Source of the DNA: B33-G16 sp046498285
Lineage (GTDB): Bacteria > Desulfobacterota > DSM-4660 > Desulfatiglandales > B25-G16
Length of the DNA: 6,018 nt
Direction of reading: 5' to 3'
Assembly (NCBI GenBank): GCA_046498285.1
Contig: JAWOBA010000002.1
Coordinates: 1-6,018 of the forward strand
The position numbers and the translations under genes were made by a program. Under the pieces are notes generated by a model. The model saw nothing but the letters and a program-made list of their open reading frames with translations, searched no databases and was not told where the DNA came from. Position 1 is the stretch's first letter, and each line of letters starts with the position of its first letter. This document shows, piece by piece, positions 1 to 5,914 of this stretch.

Positions 1-191
1 AGTGACTGGTGGAAGGGTGCTGTCTTTTCGTAACGTATCAGTGGGGGAACCCGCAGGCCCCGATTTATCGGGGCAATGCGGAGGGGGCAAAACTCCCCCA
101 TGGATACGTTGCTGAAAAGACCAACCCGAGAGCCTTGGAACTGAAAAAAAGCCCATCGTCTTTAGATCAAGAGGGGTTATGCAAAGGTCTC
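1..191. mobile_element. MITE-like palindromic element, copy 1, left end outside window
   Basis: This is a non-coding repeat cut by the window start. Positions 1-12 match 5513-5524 and positions 115-191 match 5567-5643 in the same orientation without indels; the latter block differs at only 3 of 77 bases. It ends in CAAAGGTCTC (182-191), the exact reverse complement of GAGACCTTTG that opens copy 2 at 5453. The left end would therefore lie about 60 bp before the window. Between the shared blocks, copy 1 carries its own module at about 23-110 and lacks the 32-bp module of copy 2. No transposase is encoded, so any mobility would need one supplied in trans. A 67-codon open frame across this stretch is a by-product of the repeat. 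Confidence 0.7.
23..110. repeat. Structured central module of copy 1 (nested hairpins, GCTG-flanked)
   Basis: This segment is absent from copy 2 and sits between two GCTG direct repeats (19-22 and 111-114). It can fold almost end to end. TCTTTTC (23-29) pairs with GAAAAGA (114-120), AACGTATC (32-39) with GATACGTT (103-110), and TGGGGG (42-47) with CCCCCA (95-100). Inside these, CCGCA (51-55) pairs with TGCGG (77-81) and GCCCCGA (57-63) with TCGGGGC (68-74) around a TTTA loop. A second G-run, GGGGG (83-87), can also pair with CCCCC (95-99), so two folds compete for the same C-tract. It could be an insertion with a 4-bp duplication, or the ancestral loop lost from copy 2. I know of no RNA family that matches it. 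Confidence 0.6.
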
Positions 192-455
192 AAAATGTTC
201 AACTCGAAATGATGAGAAGTTTGTGCACAATAGCTATTTGCCTAGGATGCGAGCCTGCAGGGCGAGAGAGCAGGGCTAAACCATAGAATATTAGACAAAG
301 CCACTATAGATTCGCCTCTCGTAATTATGGCATTTATTCCAGCGACTTCTCTTTTAGGGGAAGCTTTGGGAGACATTACGTAGAAGCGGCAATACAGAAA
401 TTATCACCAGCAAAGCGATGGTGACATAAAAAAAATATTGGGAGCATAGTATGCC
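192..455. other. Intergenic stretch without a recognised gene
   Basis: No gene is supported in these 264 bp. The longest reading on the plus strand is open from 246 to a stop at 378-380 but has only an internal ATG at 327 and no ribosome-binding site; a neighbouring frame then stays open to a TGA at 421-423. This could be eroded coding sequence beside the repeat, but I recognise no family. Short hairpins can form: CCTGC/GCAGG near 254-275, and TCACC/GGTGA at about 404-424. No convincing -35/-10 pair at 16-18 bp spacing was found for the downstream PAC2 gene. Confidence 0.5.
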
Positions 456-1307
456 ATGACCGAAGATCTCATTACCTTTTATCAAATGCCTGCACTGCAC
501 AATCCTGTACTTATTGCTGGATTTGGAGACTGGTCAAATGCTGGTAATGTTGCTTTAAATTCGATAGAGTACATTATTAAGGAAAAGAAGGCCACATTGA
601 TAGCTGAGATAGATCCAGACTATTTTTACCAGTTCACTCAAAATAGACCAATTATAACTATCAGGAAAGGAAGGCTTCAGGGTCTGGTTCTAAAAAAAAT
701 ATCTTTCTATGTTTGGCCTAACAAAGAAGGAAAAAATGACCTTATCCTGCTCAAGGCACAGGAGCCAGACTATCGATGGTCCATGTTTGTGGATGTCTTG
801 TTCCATCTATGCAAACAATGGGGTGTTTCTCTTATCGTCAGCCTTGGAGGCATGTACGATGATGTTCTTCATACCGAGGCAATAGTTTCTGGAATTTGTC
901 CTTTTGGGGACTGGAAAGATGTTCTTATTGATAAAGATATTCCTTTGATTGACTATGAGGGTCCCTCCGGGATACATGCCCTCATCATGCAGAAGGCAGA
1001 AAAAGAAAACTACCCATTTGTTGGGCTTTGGGGCCGTTCACCATTATACTTGAGAGGCACCAATTTCAGGGTGGTAATGAGGATTGTTACTCTCCTCGCC
1101 TCTTTCTTTACCTTTCGTATTGATATGCTTGAGCTTGAGAGCTCTTTAAAGGAATTTGAAAATCAAATTAGCGAGATTTTGGAAAACAATTCGGAATTAC
1201 AGGAATATATAGAGAAGATTAAAAAGATCAGAAGTGGGAAACTGCAAAAAAAAGACACACCAAAGATTGTAAACATAAAAGATTTTATGCGGCACAGGGA
1301 TTTATAG
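456..1307 (+). CDS. PAC2 (proteasome assembly chaperone 2-like) family protein
   Basis: The gene encodes a 283-residue soluble protein with no signal peptide or membrane segment. It resembles the PAC2 family, alpha/beta proteins related to eukaryotic and archaeal proteasome-assembly chaperones, whose bacterial members mostly have no known function. Supporting signs are the N-terminal strand and glycine turn GFGDWSNAGN (22-31), the DPDYFYQFTQNRP stretch (53-65), EPDYRW (103-108), SLGGMYDDVLHT (129-140) and GLWGRSPLY (190-198). Residues about 225-262 are highly charged and probably form a C-terminal helix or coiled coil. The ATG at 456 is used because a GGGAG lies 11 bases upstream; the ATG at 451 is out of frame and stops after two codons. 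purA begins 66 bp downstream on the same strand, suggesting co-transcription. The family call is by pattern; the cellular role is unknown. Confidence 0.8.
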   Translation: MTEDLITFYQMPALHNPVLIAGFGDWSNAGNVALNSIEYIIKEKKATLIAEIDPDYFYQFTQNRPIITIRKGRLQGLVLKKISFYVWPNKEGKNDLILLKAQEPDYRWSMFVDVLFHLCKQWGVSLIVSLGGMYDDVLHTEAIVSGICPFGDWKDVLIDKDIPLIDYEGPSGIHALIMQKAEKENYPFVGLWGRSPLYLRGTNFRVVMRIVTLLASFFTFRIDMLELESSLKEFENQISEILENNSELQEYIEKIKKIRSGKLQKKDTPKIVNIKDFMRHRDL

Positions 1308-1360
1308 TCTTGACTTCCCTGATCATGCTTGAAAAAGGTATCAAAACAATTTTTTTTATT

Positions 1361-1365
1361 GAGGT
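1361..1365 (+). promoter_or_regulatory. purA ribosome-binding site (decides the start)
   Basis: GAGGT lies 8 bases before the ATG at 1374. An open frame also runs back to a TTG at 1329, which would add 15 residues with no family counterpart. The binding site and the match to standard PurA length favour 1374. Confidence 0.8.
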
Positions 1366-1373
1366 ATAAAGAT

Positions 1374-2672
1374 ATGTCGAATGTCGTTGTTGTTGGCACA
1401 CAGTGGGGTGATGAAGGAAAAGGAAAGGTAGTTGATCTTCTCAGCGCCCAGGCAAATAAGGTAGTCAGATTTCAGGGAGGAAATAACGCCGGACACACAC
1501 TCGTGGTCAATGGTGAAAAATCTATTTTCCATATTATACCTTCCGGGATTCTTTATCCAGCCACGAGATGCCTGATTGGCAATGGAGTAGTAGTCGATCC
1601 CGAAGTCCTTTTAGACGAGATGCGAGCCCTTTTTGATAAAGGAGTAAGTATTAGCCCTGAAAGATTGGGTGTAAGTGAAAGGGCACACCTTATTATGCCT
1701 TACCATAAGGCCATTGATGTAGCACGTGAAAAGGCAAAAGGCGCTTCCAAGATTGGGACTACCGGTAGAGGCATAGGCCCATGCTATGAGGATAAGGTAG
1801 CCAGAGTAGGAATAAGAACCATCGATTTAACAGATCCAGATATATTAAAGGAGAAGATCGAGGCAAACGTAAGAGAAAAAAACTTTTATCTCACGAATTT
1901 TTTTGGAAGTGAAGCCTTGGAATATAGGCCTATTCTAGAGAGATATCTTTCAATAGCCCACGAACTTTCCTCATTTATCGTTGATGTATCCAATGAACTG
2001 TATGAGGCAGTTAAAAGGAATGAAAACATCCTTTTTGAGGGAGCTCAAGGAACACAGTTGGATATTGACCATGGGACATATCCTTATGTCACTTCTTCCA
2101 ATCCTGTTGCAGCAAATGCATGCATAGGAGCTGGAATAGGCCCAAAGAGCCTGGACAGCATTGTTGGCATTGTAAAGGCATATACAACTCGCGTGGGTGC
2201 TGGTCCGTTTGTAAGTGAGCTTGCGGATGAGCCTGGTAACTATCTTCAAGAAAAAGGGCAAGAATTCGGTGCCACAACTGGCAGGCCGCGTAGGTGTGGG
2301 TGGTTGGATATGGTTCCTGTAAAGTATTCGGCACGTATCAATGGACTAACCCATCTGGCAATAACAAAGCTCGATATATTAACAGGTTTGAGTTCAATTA
2401 ATCTATGCGTTGCCTATGAGAATAAGGGGAAAAGGCTTAACAATATGCCGGCTCAGCTGTCTATCATTGACACATGCAGCCCCGTTTATCATGAGATGGA
2501 TGGATGGCAGGAAGATATCTCAAAGGCAAGGGCTTTTGAAGACCTTCCAAACAATGCGCAGGCCTATGTAAAAAAAATTGAGGAGTTTGTGGGTATTCCA
2601 GTTTCAATTATATCTGTTGGCCCGGAAAGGGATCAGACAATTGTGTGTAAAAACCCATTCAATAATCGTTAA
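1374..2672 (+). CDS. purA: Adenylosuccinate synthetase
   Basis: PurA is a cytoplasmic enzyme that joins IMP and aspartate using GTP to form adenylosuccinate, the first committed step from IMP to AMP. The 432-residue length equals that of the E. coli enzyme. All signature blocks are present: the GTP loop and catalytic aspartate GTQWGDEGKGK (8-18, Asp13), QGGNNAGHT with catalytic His41 (34-42), the IMP-binding GTTGRGIGP (128-136), EGAQGTQLDIDHG (222-234), VTSSNP (239-244), the aspartate-binding loop GATTGRPRR (299-307), and the guanine-recognition block TKLD (331-334). No key residue is missing and the frame is intact. It follows the PAC2 gene by 66 bp with no intervening hairpin terminator, so the two may share a transcript. 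No convincing private promoter was seen. The downstream neighbour is convergent. Confidence 0.98.
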   Translation: MSNVVVVGTQWGDEGKGKVVDLLSAQANKVVRFQGGNNAGHTLVVNGEKSIFHIIPSGILYPATRCLIGNGVVVDPEVLLDEMRALFDKGVSISPERLGVSERAHLIMPYHKAIDVAREKAKGASKIGTTGRGIGPCYEDKVARVGIRTIDLTDPDILKEKIEANVREKNFYLTNFFGSEALEYRPILERYLSIAHELSSFIVDVSNELYEAVKRNENILFEGAQGTQLDIDHGTYPYVTSSNPVAANACIGAGIGPKSLDSIVGIVKAYTTRVGAGPFVSELADEPGNYLQEKGQEFGATTGRPRRCGWLDMVPVKYSARINGLTHLAITKLDILTGLSSINLCVAYENKGKRLNNMPAQLSIIDTCSPVYHEMDGWQEDISKARAFEDLPNNAQAYVKKIEEFVGIPVSIISVGPERDQTIVCKNPFNNR

Positions 2673-2891
2673 GTATGCAGGCATCAGAATTAAGCTTTCA
2701 GCAGTAAAAGTATGGTAAAACGCACGAGTTATGTTTCAATATATGCTTTGCTGGTTTCATAAAAACCTGTTTTGCCGCCACCCGTTATTGCTCTCCCAAA
2801 AAGGCGGGGATAAAGGCGTCTCATAAATATTTTTTTCCGCCACGCCTCAAAGGGTTAAGTGGTTGGCTTTTGTGTCTGCATGGCCAGATTC
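2673..2891. other. Convergent spacer with short repeats; possible terminators
   Basis: This stretch lies between the 3' ends of purA and the DUF2784 gene and holds no gene. CCGCC (2775-2779) can pair with GGCGG (2803-2807). AGGCGT (2814-2819) pairs with ACGCCT (2842-2847), enclosing an A/T-rich loop with a run of T at 2830-2836. The heptamer CCGCCAC occurs twice in direct orientation (2775-2781 and 2837-2843). The stems are short and their loops long, so these are weak terminator candidates for the two converging genes. The stretch could equally be a remnant of a dispersed repeat. Confidence 0.4.
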
Positions 2892-3305
2892 TTATTGCTG
2901 GCTTCCTTTCATTGAAATGGGTTTTCTGGTAGGTGGAGCCAAAACAAATGTTATTATTACTAGTATGGCAAAGACAGCATATACTATAGTAAACACCCAC
3001 GCAGGTGCATTGTAAAACAGAAAAGAATCAATAATCGTACCAATGAAGGAAACCTCCTTTTCAGAAAGATTGGAAGCTTTTCTTAGCCTATATTCAAGCA
3101 CTGTCAAAGGGCAGCTAAACCCTAATAATGCCTCACAAGCAACCCCAACAATAGCCAACAAGTGAGTAATGCGAAACAAAAGGTTTCTTATCCATTTCCA
3201 TCTAAGAATGATGCCTAATAGAATAAAGACAAACCCCAGGATAACATAGATGACATATCCAAGGTGGATGATAGCAATGATATCAGCTAAAAGGAGATCT
3301 GGCAT
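2892..3305 (-). CDS. DUF2784-family small inner-membrane protein
   Basis: The gene encodes a small, very hydrophobic protein of unknown function (137 residues from the ATG at 3305; 140 if the ATG at 3314 is used). It fits DUF2784. It has an opening membrane helix with HLGYVIYVILG, a WKWIRNLLFRITHL segment before the second helix, the conserved CPLTVLEYRLR loop, an FLFYNAPAWVF segment leading into the last helix, and a PPTRKP tail. Three to four membrane segments are expected, with a basic C-terminus. Neither ATG has a clear Shine-Dalgarno. The shorter start is preferred because a good promoter (3317-3345) would start the transcript near 3308-3311, inside the first ATG. It is divergent from cstA and convergent with purA, so it is probably monocistronic. 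The function is not known from family or context. Confidence 0.85.
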   Translation of the reverse strand: MPDLLLADIIAIIHLGYVIYVILGFVFILLGIILRWKWIRNLLFRITHLLAIVGVACEALLGFSCPLTVLEYRLRKASNLSEKEVSFIGTIIDSFLFYNAPAWVFTIVYAVFAILVIITFVLAPPTRKPISMKGSQQ

Positions 3306-3316
3306 GATAACCATAT

Positions 3317-3345
3317 AGTATAGAGAAACGTGACCATGTTGGCAA
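3317..3345 (-). promoter_or_regulatory. Sigma-70-type promoter for the DUF2784 gene
   Basis: On the minus strand, TTGCCA (3345-3340) and TATACT (3322-3317) are separated by exactly 17 bp, and each matches the consensus at five of six positions. Transcription would begin at about 3308-3311, only a few bases before the ATG at 3305. The message would then be leaderless or nearly so. Confidence 0.55.
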
Positions 3346-3365
3346 TTTTTTCTATGCGCTTCTTA

Positions 3366-3396
3366 GGATAGATTCAACCTATCCAATAGTTTTTTT
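3366..3396 (+). promoter_or_regulatory. Small hairpin followed by a T7 run, possible terminator or operator
   Basis: GGATAG (3366-3371) and CTATCC (3379-3384) form a perfect 6-bp inverted repeat with a 7-base spacer. Five bases later comes a run of seven T (3390-3396). It lies between the two divergent promoters. The gap before the T-run makes it a poor intrinsic terminator, so a regulator-binding dyad is the alternative. Confidence 0.25.
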
Positions 3397-3427
3397 AAGC
3401 TTTGTAAACAACTTGAGCGCTTTGAGC

Positions 3428-3456
3428 TTGACTAAGCATACAATTTCTGTTATGGA
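3428..3456 (+). promoter_or_regulatory. Candidate cstA promoter
   Basis: TTGACT (3428-3433; five of six consensus bases) is followed 17 bp later by TATGGA (3451-3456; three of six). The predicted start near 3463 would give a leader of about 60 bases that includes the dyad at 3473-3505. The weak -10 would suit an activated promoter, but no activator site is recognised. Confidence 0.35.
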
Positions 3457-3472
3457 GTTTTCCGGGTATGAA

Positions 3473-3505
3473 TTAGGGTTTTCTAACAAATGTTTGCAAA
3501 CCTAA
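3473..3505 (+). promoter_or_regulatory. Leader dyads just upstream of the cstA ribosome-binding site
   Basis: TTAGG (3473-3477) can pair with CCTAA (3501-3505), extended by TTT/AAA after one bulged G. Overlapping it is a perfect 10-bp palindrome, GTTTGCAAAC (3492-3501). The two folds exclude each other and end 8 bases before the AAAGGAGG. An operator or a translational control hairpin is possible; neither is shown. Confidence 0.3.
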
Positions 3506-3512
3506 ACAGGTG

Positions 3513-3520
3513 AAAGGAGG
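3513..3520 (+). promoter_or_regulatory. cstA ribosome-binding site (decides the start)
   Basis: AAAGGAGG lies 4 bases before the ATG at 3525, a near-perfect anti-16S match. An in-frame GTG at 3510 would put this sequence inside the coding region, so it is rejected as the start. Confidence 0.85.
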
Positions 3521-3524
3521 AATT

Positions 3525-5267
3525 ATGGGTGCTTTACTAATAATGTTACTGACGTTTGCCGGTTTTATCATTATGTATCAATTATATGGTAAGTACATTG
3601 GCAAAAAAATCTTTGCCATTTCAGGCGAGGCAAAGGTTCCTTCTGTGGAAATGGAAGACGGTACAGATTATGTTCCCACCAGAAAGGAGATTATATTTGG
3701 ACACCATTTCACATCAATTGCAGGGACAGGACCCATCGTAGGGCCGGCAATCGCCATTATATGGGGATGGGTTCCGGCTATGCTATGGATCTTTATCGGC
3801 TCAGTAATCATGGGTGCTGTTCATGACTTTGGCTCTCTGATTATATCCATGAGAAACCAGGGTAAATCCATAGCTGAGTATACCTCAAAGTATATTAATA
3901 ATAGGACAAAGATATTCTTTTTTCTCATCGTATTTTTTGAGTTATGGATAGTTATTGCCATATTTGGATTGATTATGGCCATCGTTTTCAACATGTACCC
4001 AGCATCCGTGCTGCCTGTATGGTTCGAAGTAGTTATTGCAGTATATCTGGGATACCTTATTTACAAGAAGGGCAAGAGTGTAATGACGTGGTCAATTATC
4101 GCTGTTGCCGCGATGTATCTTACCGTAATAATAGGCTACTGGGTTCCCCTTAAGATGCCTGCAATAATGGGCATTCCCCCCACAGGTGTATGGAGTATTA
4201 TCATACTTATATATGCCTTTATTGCATCAACTCTTCCTGTTACTACATTGCTTCAGCCCCGTGATTTTATAAACTCACATCAGTTGGTTGTTGCATTGGC
4301 CCTTCTAGTTTTAGGAGTGTTTTTTTCCGCTTTTGGCCGTGGCCTCGATGTAGTGGCCCCTGCAGTGCAGATGAATCCGGCTGAGGCCCCATCTATGTGG
4401 CCTTTTCTCTTTATTACCATAGCATGCGGTGCAATCTCTGGCTTTCACTCGCTGGTTTCCTCAGGAACCTCTTCCAAGCAGGTTAGAACCGAGAATGACT
4501 CCCTTTTTGTAGGATATGGTTCGATGCTGATGGAAGGAACCCTTGCTACATTAGTGGTAGTAGCAGTTGCTGCCGGTATTGGAATGGGATATGTAACCAA
4601 GGGGGGCGAAACGCTGACCGGAGTTGCCGCATGGACAACCCATTATTCATCCTGGGCGGCGGCGGCCGGGCTTGGCTCAAAGATTACCGCCTTTGTGGAC
4701 GGCGCAGCCAATATGATCGCAACCCTCGGCATACCCAAGGGTTTTGGAGTAATTATCATGGGTGTTTTTGTAGTATCATTCGCAGGCACTACCATTGACA
4801 CTGCTACAAGAATCCAGCGTTATGTTTTAGCGGAGCTCTTTACTGATATCAAGCTTGACTTTTTAGCTGGTCGTTACGTTGCCACTTTCATAGCCGTAGG
4901 AAGCGCTTTAGTGTTGGCCTTCGTAGCCGGCGCAAGCGGGGCTGGCGCCATGATCCTTTGGCCAATGTTTGGCGCTGTAAATCAGGTGTTAGCGGCCCTT
5001 GCGTTAATTATCATAACCCTCTACCTCCAGACCAAGGGTGGATTAAAGTGGATCTTTGCCGGTTTTCCAGCCCTTTTTATGGCAATTATGACCATTTGGG
5101 CAGTTATTGTGAACCAGACAACATTTCTCGGGGCCCACAATATGCTCTTAACCGTTATAAACCTTATTATCTTAATCCTCGCAGTATGGATTGTTATTGA
5201 AGGCTTTGTGAGATTCTTTAGCAGTTACGGTGGTTATACTGCTGAGCCTCAGGTTGCAGGAAGCTAA
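3525..5267 (+). CDS. cstA: CstA-family carbon starvation / pyruvate-type transporter
   Basis: The gene encodes a 580-residue inner-membrane transporter with many hydrophobic helices. Family members CstA and BtsT of E. coli import pyruvate (BtsT by proton symport), and CstA was also linked to peptide uptake. The N-terminal CstA block is clear: PTRKEIIFGHHFTSIAGTGP (51-70), then IVGPAIAIIWGWVPA and MGAVHDFGSL (96-104). Later come LLQPRDFIN (242-250), SGFHSLVSSGTSSKQV (305-320), SFAGTTIDTATRIQRY (418-433) and GAMILWPMFGAVNQVLAALA (474-493). It is shorter than the roughly 700-residue enterobacterial proteins and belongs with the compact CstA forms, so the exact substrate is uncertain. The ATG follows a strong AAAGGAGG. 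The gene appears monocistronic, with a candidate promoter upstream and two hairpins downstream. No two-component genes that often control such transporters lie in the window. Confidence 0.93.
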   Translation: MGALLIMLLTFAGFIIMYQLYGKYIGKKIFAISGEAKVPSVEMEDGTDYVPTRKEIIFGHHFTSIAGTGPIVGPAIAIIWGWVPAMLWIFIGSVIMGAVHDFGSLIISMRNQGKSIAEYTSKYINNRTKIFFFLIVFFELWIVIAIFGLIMAIVFNMYPASVLPVWFEVVIAVYLGYLIYKKGKSVMTWSIIAVAAMYLTVIIGYWVPLKMPAIMGIPPTGVWSIIILIYAFIASTLPVTTLLQPRDFINSHQLVVALALLVLGVFFSAFGRGLDVVAPAVQMNPAEAPSMWPFLFITIACGAISGFHSLVSSGTSSKQVRTENDSLFVGYGSMLMEGTLATLVVVAVAAGIGMGYVTKGGETLTGVAAWTTHYSSWAAAAGLGSKITAFVDGAANMIATLGIPKGFGVIIMGVFVVSFAGTTIDTATRIQRYVLAELFTDIKLDFLAGRYVATFIAVGSALVLAFVAGASGAGAMILWPMFGAVNQVLAALALIIITLYLQTKGGLKWIFAGFPALFMAIMTIWAVIVNQTTFLGAHNMLLTVINLIILILAVWIVIEGFVRFFSSYGGYTAEPQVAGS

Positions 5268-5271
5268 AAGG

Positions 5272-5307
5272 TTTCTGGAGTATCGCATTTTTGCGATACT
5301 CCAGAAA
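5272..5307 (+). terminator. Perfect 16-bp hairpin directly after cstA
   Basis: Positions 5272-5287 and 5292-5307 are perfect reverse complements around a TTTT loop, starting 5 bases after the cstA stop. The stem begins with TTT and ends with AAAA, and no T-run follows. It may therefore act as an mRNA-stabilising 3' end, or terminate weakly, rather than be a classical intrinsic terminator. Confidence 0.6.
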
Positions 5308-5405
5308 ATAAAATCTATTTGCTCTCTTAACCTTCGTGAAGATTGAAGAAGGCAAAAGGAATGTCTATACTCAATCCAAGATGCTTATAACTTCTTTTTT
5401 CTAAT

Positions 5406-5433
5406 AAAAAAGGCATGAGAAAATGCCTTTTTT
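5406..5433. terminator. Bidirectional intrinsic terminator
   Basis: AAAAAAGGCAT (5406-5416) and ATGCCTTTTTT (5423-5433) form a perfect inverted repeat around a 6-base loop. The core GGCAT/ATGCC stem is followed by six T on either strand. It could end cstA read-through and also block transcription arriving from the repeat side. Confidence 0.7.
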
Positions 5434-5452
5434 GATTTTGGGATAAGGTTTT

Positions 5453-5643
5453 GAGACCTTTGAAAAACCCGGCGATTTATACCATCCCCAAAAAGACGAT
5501 GGACTTTTTTGAAGTGACTGGTGGCTTCCGGCTCGTAGAGCCTCCCGCTCGGAGAGAAGGGTGCTGAAAAGACCAACCCGGGAGCCTTGGAACTGAAAAA
5601 AAGCCCATTGTCTTTAGATCAAGAGGGGTTATGCAGAGGTCTC
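5453..5643. mobile_element. MITE-like palindromic element, copy 2 (complete, 191 bp)
   Basis: The element opens with GAGACCTTTG (5453-5462) and closes with CAGAGGTCTC (5634-5643), inverted ends differing at one base. Both sides are flanked by GTTTT (5448-5452 and 5644-5648), a candidate 5-bp target duplication. The halves remain partly complementary inside: AAAGACGATGGACTTTTTT (5492-5510) faces AAAAAAAGCCCATTGTCTTT (5596-5615). The centre carries a 32-bp module (5525-5556) with the hairpin GGCTC-GTA-GAGCC that copy 1 lacks. No coding sequence is credible: a 63-codon minus-strand frame here runs through both the terminator and the repeat. The type of transposase that would move it is unknown. 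Confidence 0.75.
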
Positions 5644-5914
5644 GTTTTATGGTTAAGTACTCGAGGTGGTTACATAGTAGTACTCTTTATAAAGGGAGCT
5701 GGTTTAATAAAAAGACTCCTGGAGTATAGTCCGGTCATGAGCCCATTGCAAAATATGATTTATTGATCTTTCTCCAGTAAAAATGCAATGGAAAGTAAAA
5801 TATAATCCTGTTTCGCTGTGGCAGATAAAAATGTAAAAAGAATACCATGTAAGTAATTTGTAATAAAATCGGGTGTCCAGTTTAAAGGCCTTAATTTATA
5901 AATGAATAAACTAA
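5644..5914. other. Gene-free spacer before the last gene
   Basis: These 271 bp hold no supported gene. CCATTGCA (5743-5750) and TGCAATGG (5784-5791) form a perfect 8-bp inverted repeat with a 33-base loop. A perfect TATAAT sits at 5801-5806 but has no acceptable -35 box at the right distance. AAATGAATAA occurs twice (5900-5909 and 5913-5922), the second copy covering the start codon of the next gene. The region presumably contains that gene's promoter and leader, which I cannot place. Confidence 0.45.

Noticed and set aside
9..212. 67-codon open frame on the plus strand
   Set aside because: It lies inside repeat copy 1 and its hairpin module, has no ribosome-binding site, and its composition simply translates the repeat.
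192..455. Possible tRNA, SRP RNA, tmRNA or known riboswitch in the gene-free stretches
   Set aside because: I searched for the conserved cores (T-loop GGTTCGAATCC, SRP GGAAGG/GCAGC, RNase P motifs) here, at 2673-2891 and at 5644-5914, and found none.
1310..1344. TTGACT as a private purA promoter
   Set aside because: No acceptable -10 hexamer occurs at 16-18 bp; the nearest TATC lies too far away.
1329..1373. Upstream TTG start for purA
   Set aside because: It would add 15 residues not found in PurA. The ATG at 1374 has GAGGT at 8 bases and yields the standard 432 residues.
1163..1399. 78-codon minus-strand frame across the PAC2-purA junction
   Set aside because: It is antisense to the ends of two well-supported genes, and its hydrophobic look comes from A/T-rich complement.
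1971..2334. Two minus-strand open frames of 81 and 96 codons inside purA
   Set aside because: They are shadows of the conserved purA coding sequence.
3510..3524. GTG start for cstA
   Set aside because: The Shine-Dalgarno AAAGGAGG would lie within the coding sequence. The ATG at 3525 is correctly placed after it.
3556..5200. Three short plus-strand frames within cstA
   Set aside because: They are out-of-frame shadows of an intact, conserved transporter gene.
5385..5576. 63-codon open frame on the minus strand
   Set aside because: It runs through the bidirectional terminator and half of repeat copy 2, with no family resemblance.
1..5643. CRISPR array or composite transposon formed by the two repeats
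   Set aside because: There are only two copies, 5.4 kb apart, with no spacers, no cas genes and no transposase. Housekeeping genes lie between them.
5783..5836. 17-codon frame starting ATGCAATGG
   Set aside because: It has no ribosome-binding site, its start lies at an inverted-repeat arm, and no recognisable peptide is encoded.
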